From an uncultured Prevotellaceae bacterium (GTDB taxonomy: Bacteria > Bacteroidota > Bacteroidia > Bacteroidales > Bacteroidaceae): a stretch of 64,000 nucleotides of DNA. The first letter of the stretch is position 1. Every line of letters starts with the position of its first letter. The stretch spans positions 124,001 to 188,000 of the forward strand of contig CASFNA010000023.1 in the NCBI GenBank assembly GCA_949295905.1, written 5' to 3'. Positions 20,846-27,978 of this stretch are shown piece after piece. The translations under genes and the position numbers were made by a program. Under the pieces are notes generated by a model that was not told where the DNA came from, did no database searches, and saw nothing but the letters and a program-made list of their open reading frames with translations.

Positions 20846-22006
20846 ATGGACATAGAATTTGTAAGAAGCCGTTTTATCAAACACTTTGACGGCAAGACCG
20901 GCAACGTTTACGCTGCGCCGGGTCGCATCAACCTCATAGGCGAGCACACCGACTACAACGGTGGCTACGTATTCCCTGGAGCCATCGACAAGGGCATAAT
21001 GTGTGAAGTGCGCCCCAACGGTACCGATACAGTAATGGCCTATGCCATCGACTTGAAAGACCGCGTAGAGTTCAAGATTGACGACCCCGAAGGACCTCGG
21101 GCAAGCTGGGCACGCTACATCTACGGCATAATACAAGAGATGAAAAAGCTCGGTGTTGACGTAAAAGGCTTTAACATCGCATTTGCAGGCGACGTTCCTC
21201 TTGGAGCCGGCATGTCGTCATCAGCCGCAATGGAGAGCTGCTTCGCTTGCGCACTTAATGATTTGTTCGGCGACAACAAAGTATCCAAGTGGGACATGGT
21301 GCTTGCCGGACAGGCTACGGAGCACAACTACTGCGGAGTGAACTGCGGCATAATGGACCAGTTCGCCAGCGTGTTCGGACAGGCTGGCAAGCTAATGCGC
21401 CTTGACTGCCGCAGCCGCGAGTTCGAATACTTCCCGTTCAAGCCAGAAGGCTACCGCCTTGTACTCGTTGACTCCGTCGTAAAACACGAGCTGGCATCCT
21501 CTGCTTACAACGACAGGCGCAAGAGTTGCGAGAATGTTGTTGCGGCACTCAACGCAAAGTTCCCCGACAAGAAGTTCGAAACCCTGCGTGACGCTGACTG
21601 GGACGAGCTTGATGCTGTCAAGGCAGACGTAAGCGAGGAAGACATGAAGCGTGCTGTGTTCGTGCTCGGCGAGAAAGACCGCGTGCTCGCAGTCTGCGAT
21701 GCGCTCAACGCAGGCGACTACGAGACTGTTGGCCGGAAGATGTACGAGACACACGAAGGCCTTAGCAAGGACTACGAAGTTTCATGTGAAGAGCTTGACT
21801 TCCTCGTTGACCTTGCACGCAAGCACGGTGTTACAGGCAGCCGCATCATGGGCGGAGGCTTCGGCGGATGCACAATCAACCTTGTAAAGAACGAACTTTA
21901 CGACAAGTTCATTGCCGACGCTACGGCTGAGTACAAGCAGAAATTCAACAAGCAGCCAAAAGTTTACGACGTCGTAATAAGCGACGGAGCACGCAAAATC
22001 TGCTGA
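20846..22006 (+). CDS. galK: Galactokinase
   Basis: GalK phosphorylates alpha-D-galactose at C1 with ATP. The 386-residue GHMP kinase shows the galactokinase signature GRINLIGEHTDYNGG (about 27-41), the ATP loop GAGMSSSAA (about 117-125), the aspartate region NCGIMDQF and the C-terminal GGGFGGCTINLV. It follows galM and precedes a strong GC-rich terminator, so galM-galK form a two-gene operon. Confidence 0.97.
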   Translation: MDIEFVRSRFIKHFDGKTGNVYAAPGRINLIGEHTDYNGGYVFPGAIDKGIMCEVRPNGTDTVMAYAIDLKDRVEFKIDDPEGPRASWARYIYGIIQEMKKLGVDVKGFNIAFAGDVPLGAGMSSSAAMESCFACALNDLFGDNKVSKWDMVLAGQATEHNYCGVNCGIMDQFASVFGQAGKLMRLDCRSREFEYFPFKPEGYRLVLVDSVVKHELASSAYNDRRKSCENVVAALNAKFPDKKFETLRDADWDELDAVKADVSEEDMKRAVFVLGEKDRVLAVCDALNAGDYETVGRKMYETHEGLSKDYEVSCEELDFLVDLARKHGVTGSRIMGGGFGGCTINLVKNELYDKFIADATAEYKQKFNKQPKVYDVVISDGARKIC

Positions 22007-22026
22007 TATCCGTTATTCATAATAGT

Positions 22027-22066
22027 AAGCGGCCGCCCACGTATGTGTGGAGCGGCCGCTTTTCTT
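22027..22066 (+). terminator. galK terminator
   Basis: AAGCGGCCGC (22027-22036) pairs with GCGGCCGCTT (22052-22061), with inner CCAC/GTGG pairing, followed by TTTCTT. Confidence 0.85.
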
Positions 22067-22144
22067 GTAATGTCTTCATCTATTTTTATTGTCACAATGT
22101 CATGCCGGCAGAATAGTCAATAAGCGGTTTCGGCGTGACTTATA

Positions 22145-22319
22145 ATCCGCTTGTTTATTATTTTCTCTGTGTTTCGGCGTGATTTGCAATCCGCCGAAAT
22201 GTAATATAAGGATTTGCAATCCGCTCAAACCGTCAAGTCTTGCTGTCAACAAATAAAAGAACAGTCAAGCGGATTGCAAATCCTTATAGTAAGAACTGGC
22301 GGATTGCAAATCCGCCAGA
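22145..22319. repeat. GCGGATTGCAAATCC palindromic repeat cluster
   Basis: A perfect 21-bp inverted repeat (22205-22225 and 22268-22288; ATAAGGATTTGCAATCCGCT and its complement) is followed by a hairpin CTGGCGGATT-GCA-AATCCGCCAG (22297-22319). Further single copies lie near 22165-22200. It sits between the convergent galK and fimbrial operons and could work as a terminator of the latter. Confidence 0.8.
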
Positions 22320-22407
22320 ACGGGATGCTGCGATACCACCCGACGCACCATAGTCGTGTTATGGCATATCTCCGCGCTTACGCTGACGCGCGGGATGGCT
22401 TTTGTTT

Positions 22408-23346
22408 TCATATAGTGGCATCTACGTTTCCGCCATTTTCTACCGAAGCATCTACCCAAGGTTCAATATTGGCTGTTGTTATGTTCTGTTCTTCCTTGTA
22501 TATCGTCACGTTATACTTGTACGAATAGCCGCTTTCCAGCCCTTGCACGGCATTTGCTTTGGGGAATGTCAGTGTAGCCGTGTAGGTCTGGCCTCCCAAT
22601 TCCACCTTGAGCACTGCATCAGCAACCGCTTGTGGAAAGAGGATGAGCGAGGAGGAAGATGAAGTAATGTATGCAGCATCCATTGTGAGGTCGGAAGCTG
22701 TGCCTGTTGCCTTGGCCTCTCCGGTCGCGGTGTTGAACGAGCCGGTCATGGACAGACCTGACAAGGTGTATTTGCTTAAATCGGCTAAATTAACATCGGG
22801 GCCGGCTATGAAATTCAGCACCAGACGGCTCATGCGGTGCGTGAAACTGGTGTTCTCCTTCACCGTATTGTTGAAACTGACGGTTGGCTGGGACTTGCTT
22901 GCCGTGGCTCCCGTGGCAAACAGGAAGTCGAAGGTGGATTGCTTCGTCTGGTCATCAGTGGTGACATCGCTGATTGTACCTGCATCGATATACTCGTTTC
23001 CGTGGAAGGGATAGTAAGCGCGGAAAGTCACGGTTTCATCTGCATCTTGAAAGAGCATGCCCGAATCCTCGCCGCCCAGTTCTGCGGCATGGGTAAAATT
23101 GCCGTCGCCCGAGGTGGTGTACTTCATGTTGGCGTACGATGTCAGCGTACTGCCGATGGTGGAAATGCCGATGGCGTCGCCGTTTTCCCATACTGTACCG
23201 GACGCACGTGTCTGCACCCCGCCGATACCAGCCGTAACTTGTGCAGCCACCGGCCCGCCGTTCAGGTTCTCGTCGTCGTTGCTGCAAGCCGCCAGTGTCA
23301 ACGCGGCTGCGGCAAGGAATAAACACTTTGTTGTTTTCATTTTCAT
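22408..23346 (-). CDS. Fimbrillin family lipoprotein (distal gene)
   Basis: A 312-residue lipoprotein of the Mfa-like/fimbrillin family (structural or tip pilin of Bacteroidetes fimbriae). The lipobox LAAC (Cys21) ends the signal peptide. The family pattern VQTRASGTVWENGDAIGIS follows (Arg47 to about residue 61), where in related pilins an arginine is the maturation cleavage site, then beta-rich Ig-like repeats and a C-terminal strand ending WVDASVENGGNVDATI. Both this protein and its neighbour keep the arginine at residue 47. The gene is last in a four-gene operon (27 bp after the previous stop). The family is clear; whether it is the shaft or a tip subunit is not. Confidence 0.85.
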   Translation of the reverse strand: MKMKTTKCLFLAAAALTLAACSNDDENLNGGPVAAQVTAGIGGVQTRASGTVWENGDAIGISTIGSTLTSYANMKYTTSGDGNFTHAAELGGEDSGMLFQDADETVTFRAYYPFHGNEYIDAGTISDVTTDDQTKQSTFDFLFATGATASKSQPTVSFNNTVKENTSFTHRMSRLVLNFIAGPDVNLADLSKYTLSGLSMTGSFNTATGEAKATGTASDLTMDAAYITSSSSSLILFPQAVADAVLKVELGGQTYTATLTFPKANAVQGLESGYSYKYNVTIYKEEQNITTANIEPWVDASVENGGNVDATI

Positions 23347-23373
23347 TTCGTTTTTCAGACAGAAGATAAGTTT

Positions 23374-24333
23374 TTAGTCGGCATCCACGTTACCGCCGTC
23401 TGCTTCATCCCATTCCTGTATGGTGCAGCCGTCCACGGTGAAGCCGGTCTTATGCAGGGTTACACTAAGGTTGTATTGCCGTCCTGCCACCCATTCGTTC
23501 CGGGCTTCCGTGTCTCCTGCATTGCGGTTGGCAGTAGTGAAGTCGAGCGTCGCACTGAACGACTGAGATCCCGTAAGGGTAGCCGTGATGGGCAGCGGGG
23601 CACTGAACTCCTGCGGGAAGAGGATGAGTGTATAGGCTACAGTTTCCTTTGCGTCGTCTTTCGATGAAGGAGCATTGTAACCTGTTTCTGTGGTGTTTCC
23701 GGCAAATGTCCAGTCCGTTGTCAGGTCATCATCCGTGGCGGCAGCCGTTCCGTCCGTCACGTTGAACGAACCGTTGTTCTTAAAGCCTCTGAGCGACAGC
23801 ACGGCTCTCTGCACTTCGTGGTAACTTACATCAGTTCCTCCTTTGATGGTCAGCACGAGCTTTGCCATCTTGTGCGCGAATGTAAACGACACATGGGGAT
23901 TTATCTTGCTGCCTGTCTGTTGTGACCAAAGGAAGTCGAACGTGTTTTGCGAAGCCTGCGTGCGTGTGTCGGCGATGATGACAGGTGAGTCCTGCGTAAA
24001 CTCGGCCCACGGGTAGTAGGCGGTGAAAGTCACCGTGTTGCCGTCTTGGAAGTAGATTTCATTGCCGGGATTGCTTATGGTGAAATTGCCGTCCCCGTTT
24101 ATGGTCTCGTACTGTACATTGGTGTAGGGCACGCCGCCTGACATGCCGCTGACGCCTATGAGGTCCCCCTCATTCCACGTTTGGTCATAGACGCGGGTGT
24201 TTACCTGTCCTGCAATGGTAGCGGTGAACGTGGCCTTGGATGGTCCGCTGTTAATCACGTTGTTCTCATCGTTGCTGCAAGCTGCCAGCACTACGGTTGC
24301 CAGCGTTGTCATGATAATGGTTTTTGCTTTCAT
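23374..24333 (-). CDS. Fimbrillin family lipoprotein (proximal gene)
   Basis: A 319-residue paralogue of the next gene. The lipobox LAAC (Cys19) follows a short signal peptide, and the QVNTRVYDQTWNEGDLIGVSG segment (Arg47 to about 61) shows the fimbrillin pattern, with the TVTFTAYYPW stretch and the NTFDFLW block also shared. It ends in WDEADGGNVDAD, like the neighbour's C-terminus, probably the donor-strand region. It is separated from the preceding operon gene by about 100 bp. The two paralogues diverge strongly in the middle, as expected of surface antigens. Confidence 0.85.
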   Translation of the reverse strand: MKAKTIIMTTLATVVLAACSNDENNVINSGPSKATFTATIAGQVNTRVYDQTWNEGDLIGVSGMSGGVPYTNVQYETINGDGNFTISNPGNEIYFQDGNTVTFTAYYPWAEFTQDSPVIIADTRTQASQNTFDFLWSQQTGSKINPHVSFTFAHKMAKLVLTIKGGTDVSYHEVQRAVLSLRGFKNNGSFNVTDGTAAATDDDLTTDWTFAGNTTETGYNAPSSKDDAKETVAYTLILFPQEFSAPLPITATLTGSQSFSATLDFTTANRNAGDTEARNEWVAGRQYNLSVTLHKTGFTVDGCTIQEWDEADGGNVDAD

Positions 24334-24435
24334 CTTACTTATTAAATTGTGTAATTTTTGTGGTTATATTTCTTTATTCCTAATCTTTCCATCAATGCGC
24401 ATCCGTATTCCCTCCGTCCGCCTGCTGCCATCCGT

Positions 24436-25230
24436 CTATGCTGCTGGAAAAACCGCCTCCACGGGAGTGCTCAGGTTGCCCGTCAGGGTAAATGGTTCGG
24501 TACTGTCGTTGAATCCGGTAAGGACTTCCGTCAGGTCACTCTCAATGGATTGCGTGTCGCCGTTGCTGAAAGTCAATAATATGTCCAATGTCTGCACGTC
24601 GCCCATGATGCCCAACAGTCGTAGGTCTGCCTCTATCTTGTCGCCGTTTCGGGTGAACGCCGGGGCGGTGCTGACTGCTTCGCCATAAAGCGTTTCACTG
24701 CGCAGGTCGTAAGCCCCCGCCACGCCGGAGAGTGTGCCCGTGATGGCTGCAATGCGCTCCGGGTCGCCCTCGGTCACGGTCAGTTCCAAGCGGAGGTCGC
24801 GCGTCCGCTGCGCCACGGACAAATCCAGATGGAGCGTGTCGTCCGCCACCACGGTTACGGTCTTTGTACCTGAATAAAGCGTTTCGGGCAGCGGGTCAAT
24901 CAGGTCGGTCAAGGCACGGGTGCCGTCCATGCGCTCCACGTAGGCGATGCCGTCCGTCACGGTGAAGCCTTCGGGGGTGTTATAGACCAGCACCATGTGT
25001 TCGCCCGGTACCAGGGGGCCGGAGGCGTTGTCGCCCTCGTCCAACGGCTTGCCGTCCACTTCCACGGTGTAGTCATCCTCTTCCGCGCCTTGCGGATAGT
25101 CCACGGAGACGCTTACCACGCCTTGGTCGGGGTGCGGGGTATTGTGCAGTTCGTCCTTCACGCACGATGCCAGCATCCATGGCACACAGATGACGCAGAT
25201 TAAACAGATGACCGCAGATTTCTTTTTCAT
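24436..25230 (-). CDS. Fimbrial anchor/minor subunit lipoprotein (FimB/Mfa2- or DUF5119-like)
   Basis: A lipoprotein of 264 residues with this start (MKKKSAVICLICVICVPWML, ATG at 25230; an upstream ATG at 25269 adds a hydrophilic leader that would spoil the signal). The lipobox is LASC. The mature protein begins VKDELHNTPHPDQGVVSVSVDYP, and the second gene of such loci commonly encodes a FimB/Mfa2 or DUF5119 protein that anchors the fimbria or caps its growth. I cannot decide between these two families. It lies between the DUF3575 gene (48 bp upstream) and two fimbrillins. Its coding strand is markedly GC-rich compared with the rest of the window. Confidence 0.65.
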   Translation of the reverse strand: MKKKSAVICLICVICVPWMLASCVKDELHNTPHPDQGVVSVSVDYPQGAEEDDYTVEVDGKPLDEGDNASGPLVPGEHMVLVYNTPEGFTVTDGIAYVERMDGTRALTDLIDPLPETLYSGTKTVTVVADDTLHLDLSVAQRTRDLRLELTVTEGDPERIAAITGTLSGVAGAYDLRSETLYGEAVSTAPAFTRNGDKIEADLRLLGIMGDVQTLDILLTFSNGDTQSIESDLTEVLTGFNDSTEPFTLTGNLSTPVEAVFPAA

Positions 25231-25278
25231 GCTATATCTTAATTCTTCATTCATCATTCCATTCTTCATTCTTCATTA

Positions 25279-25878
25279 TTAATTTTTCATTTTCCATACC
25301 AGCGTGACACCGGCACCCACGGGTCCCCACCAGTTCTTGCTCTCCTTGCCCTGCCGGACACGCCCCCCGTCGATGACCTCGTACTTCTCATAATCGGCAT
25401 GGAGGCAGCCGACGCCGAGCGACAGGTCGAGCGAGAGCGAGCGGTTTAGACGCAACAGGTAGCCGCCCGTCAGTCCGCCGCCGGTCAGGTCGCCCTGTTT
25501 GCCTGTATCAGAGAGCTTATAATTGAACGAGCCAAACTTGTACATTACCCCGACATAGCCGCGCTTGCTGCGGCCGAGGTACCAGCGGAACTCGGGAGCA
25601 ACCTCCCAGAGGGCGTAGCGACGGTCGGCGTTGTTACGGCTCCACGACGTCCACGAGCCGTTGACGAGCAGTCCCCAAGAGCGGTCGGCGCGTACCTCTA
25701 TGCCTACATCGGGCGTGAGCGTGGCCCAGCGCAACAGGTTGGCGCGGACGTAAAGCTCCATGCCTATGCCGTCGCCGTCATAGGGCGGCGTTGTCGGAGT
25801 GGCGCCCTTGCATGGCGTGGCAGCCAACAGAAGGACTGATATCGTGGCCAAGGCCACGGCGGTTGCAGGTCTTTTCAT
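25279..25878 (-). CDS. DUF3575 outer-membrane-like protein, first gene of the fimbrial operon
   Basis: A 199-residue protein with a signal peptide (cleavage about residue 25) and beta-strand-rich segments (MELYVRANLLRWATLTPDVGIE, EFRWYLG, GYVGVMYKFGSFNYKL) typical of DUF3575, a likely outer-membrane barrel found at the head of many Bacteroidetes fimbrial loci. Its molecular role is not established. It is the first gene after the invertible promoter; the predicted transcript start gives a leader of about 145 nt. GC-rich codon use is like its neighbour at 24436, and unlike the AT-rich promoter DNA. Confidence 0.75.
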   Translation of the reverse strand: MKRPATAVALATISVLLLAATPCKGATPTTPPYDGDGIGMELYVRANLLRWATLTPDVGIEVRADRSWGLLVNGSWTSWSRNNADRRYALWEVAPEFRWYLGRSKRGYVGVMYKFGSFNYKLSDTGKQGDLTGGGLTGGYLLRLNRSLSLDLSLGVGCLHADYEKYEVIDGGRVRQGKESKNWWGPVGAGVTLVWKMKN

Positions 25879-25927
25879 ACCAATATGTTTTATACTTTAA
25901 TATTATGTGATAAACAGTGTAATTAAT

Positions 25928-26095
25928 CTATCCGATTAGTGACATTATTTGAACTAATCATTTCCCATTCAAAAGGGAAACAGGTGCGTTAAAAGAGATT
26001 TAGTTCCAATATCTTCACACTTTAGTGTGCAAAGGTAAAAAATATACTGTTATATCCAAAGAAATATTGTAAATATTCTGTCACTAATCGGATAG
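25928..26095. repeat. Putative invertible promoter element (17-bp inverted repeats)
   Basis: A perfect 17-bp inverted repeat, CTATCCGATTAGTGACA at 25928-25944 and its exact reverse complement at 26079-26095, bounds a 134-bp AT-rich segment. The pairing stops at the base after each arm on both sides. The segment contains a complete Bacteroidetes promoter facing the fimbrial operon. This arrangement matches the phase-variable invertible promoters known in Bacteroides for capsule and fimbria-like loci. An extra half-motif ACTAATC (25953-25959) lies just inside the left arm. Inversion itself is inferred. Confidence 0.8.
26030..26060 (-). promoter_or_regulatory. Fimbrial operon promoter inside the invertible element
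   Basis: On the minus strand TTTG (26060-26057), exactly 19 nt, TACCTTTG (26037-26030). It points to the fimbrial operon, so the sequenced orientation is ON. A palindrome CACACTTTAGTGTG (26016-26029) overlaps the predicted transcription start and may be an operator. Confidence 0.85.
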
Positions 26096-26350
26096 TTTTG
26101 TGACAAATCCTATTTTTGTCTTCACTACATGCAACCTTTCACATGAAAATTCACAATGAAATGGAAACAGCCATTATACTTGCACATTGATTTTTGTTGA
26201 CGCTGCACAAGGCCGTTAGTCTGAAACAAAAAAGAGTTTGGCGGAAATAACATAAGGGAAAGTGTGCAAACGCAATCGGCTGACATGTAGCACATTATGT
26301 CGGGAAGTGAACTAAATGTGCAGCGAAAACAGCTTAAAACTCGAGTGGGA

Positions 26351-26490
26351 ACGGCTCTTTTGCATGATAAAAACCGTCTTTATACCGCTTGAAAGCCGTA
26401 AACTCGACGTGCAAAGACGGCATTTAATAATATGAAAGGCGGCCTTTTGCATTACAATATGCCCTCTTCCAATGGTGAAAAGGCCGTAAA
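26351..26490. repeat. Block of GGCCGTCTTT-type repeats
   Basis: Several copies in both orientations (ACCGTCTTT, AAAGACGGC, AAAGGCGGCCTTTTGCAT, AAAAGGCCGTAAAAC) interspersed with GCATNAT-like spacers. They are the same units as the tidy hairpins at 34576 and 41286 but in a scrambled array. Confidence 0.6.
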
Positions 26491-26760
26491 ACACTATGCT
26501 GTGGGGGCTTTTCGGCACCGTCAGAAACCTGGTTTGGATATTTTCCCGTACATTTTCGTTTTGACACGTTGACCGCTTTCTCCGCATTATCCTTACTTTC
26601 TGACAAATACGCACAAGTCCTTCAAAACCGCTAAAACTTGTAAAAAAACATTTTAATAGCATAAATCACGGGCGGCAAAGACGCAACATAACGAATAATA
26701 TTGTACTTTTACACCCAATAACTAATACTTCTATTAACTAATACTCAAACACATAACATC

Positions 26761-27945
26761 ATGATGAAGGGCACATTAGCACTTATCGCAGGTATGGGCA
26801 TGGCGGCTTTGGCAGCCGTGTCGTCAACGTCGTGCGCCGGCGCGGACGCGGCATCAGGCCTTACAGCCTCCGGCTTGAACCCAGCGGCATTCGACACAGT
26901 AATCAACCAAAAAACCGTAAAGCTGTACACGCTGAAAAACGCCGCAGGCATGGAGGCGTGCATAACCAACTTCGGAGGACGCGTAGTGTCGCTCGTCGTT
27001 CCCGACAAGGACGGCAAGCCGACCGACGTGGTGCTGGGCTATGACAACATAGCGCAATATGCCGACACGGTGAACAGTCCGAGCGACTACGGCTCGTCAG
27101 TAGGCCGCTACGCCAACCGCATAAAGGACGGCCGCCTGACCGTAGGAGGACAGGCGTACCAGCTGCCACGCAACAACTTCGGCCACTGCCTGCACGGAGG
27201 TCCGTCGGGCTGGATGTACCAGGTGTATGACGTGGTGCAGGCCAACGACTCCACGCTACAGCTGACGATAACGTCGCCCGACGGCGACAACGGCTTCCCC
27301 GGCACGGTGAAAGCCACCACTACATACAGGCTCACGGCCGACAATACGCTCGACATAACATTCGAGGCGACTACCGACAAGGAGACAGTGGTGAACATGA
27401 CCAACCACAGCTACTTCAACCTGAACGGCGACCCGTCGAAAGAAGCGATGGACATGGTGCTCTACGTCAACGCCGACGCGTACACGCCGACAGACTCAAC
27501 CTACATGACAACAGGCGAGATACTGCCCGTGGAAGGCACCCCGATGGACTTCCGCCAGCCGCGCGCCATCAACACCACGATAAGCGACACTACGTTCGCC
27601 CAGATAAAGTATGCCTCGGGCTACGACCACAACTGGTGCCTGAATACGTACAAGGACGGCAAGGGCGACGACAAGGTGGTTGCCGCGTCGCTCTACTCTC
27701 CAAAGACGGGCATCATGCTTGAAATGTACACCAACGAGCCGGGAGTGCAGGTATATACAGGCAACTTCCAGGGCACAGGCGTTGAGTGCAAGCACGGAGT
27801 GAAATATCCCAAGCACGTGTCGGTATGTCTCGAGAGCCAGAAATACCCCGACTCGCCCAACAAGAAGGATTGGCCGTCGGCCTACCTGAAGCCTGGCGAG
27901 AAGTATTACAGCCACGTTGCATACAAGTTTTCGGTGAGAAAGTGA
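26761..27945 (+). CDS. Secreted aldose 1-epimerase lipoprotein
   Basis: A 394-residue mutarotase with a lipoprotein signal (lipobox STSC, Cys25), so it should act in the periplasm or at the outer membrane and supply the right sugar anomer to the transporter encoded 33 bp downstream. The catalytic histidine is in MTNHSYFNLNG, the GYDHNWCL segment is present, and the catalytic glutamate is in VCLESQKYPDSPNKKDWP. It begins the arabinose operon. It is clearly a paralogue of the cytoplasmic galM at 19733, so the two separate the periplasmic and cytoplasmic tasks. Two ATGs in a row make the start uncertain by one codon. Confidence 0.9.
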   Translation: MMKGTLALIAGMGMAALAAVSSTSCAGADAASGLTASGLNPAAFDTVINQKTVKLYTLKNAAGMEACITNFGGRVVSLVVPDKDGKPTDVVLGYDNIAQYADTVNSPSDYGSSVGRYANRIKDGRLTVGGQAYQLPRNNFGHCLHGGPSGWMYQVYDVVQANDSTLQLTITSPDGDNGFPGTVKATTTYRLTADNTLDITFEATTDKETVVNMTNHSYFNLNGDPSKEAMDMVLYVNADAYTPTDSTYMTTGEILPVEGTPMDFRQPRAINTTISDTTFAQIKYASGYDHNWCLNTYKDGKGDDKVVAASLYSPKTGIMLEMYTNEPGVQVYTGNFQGTGVECKHGVKYPKHVSVCLESQKYPDSPNKKDWPSAYLKPGEKYYSHVAYKFSVRK

Positions 27946-27978
27946 GAATGTCAAGAATGATTTTTACAACTTAATATC

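Larger units (their letters stand above)
22007..22407. other. Intergenic region between galK and the fimbrial operon
   Basis: About 400 bp containing the galK terminator and a cluster of GCGGATTGCAAATCC palindromic repeats (22145-22319). No gene is supported. Confidence 0.7.
25879..26760. other. Intergenic region between fimbrial and arabinose operons
   Basis: About 880 bp between divergent operons: the invertible promoter element (25928-26095), a block of GGCCGTCTTT-type repeats (26351-26490), and the leader of the arabinose operon with an 11-bp direct repeat TAACTAATACT at 26719-26729 and 26735-26745. A weak -7-like TACTTTTA lies at 26704-26711. I see no gene in it. Confidence 0.7.

Noticed and set aside
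22145..22319. Possible CRISPR array
   Set aside because: The repeats are palindromic, in both orientations, irregularly spaced and only a few; no cas gene is nearby.
26095..26110. TTTGTGACAAA palindrome next to the right inverted-repeat arm as a further recombination site
   Set aside because: It is short and lacks a counterpart at the left arm, so chance is sufficient.
25879..26760. A recombinase gene beside the invertible promoter
   Set aside because: No frame in this stretch or the flanking genes resembles a serine or tyrosine recombinase.
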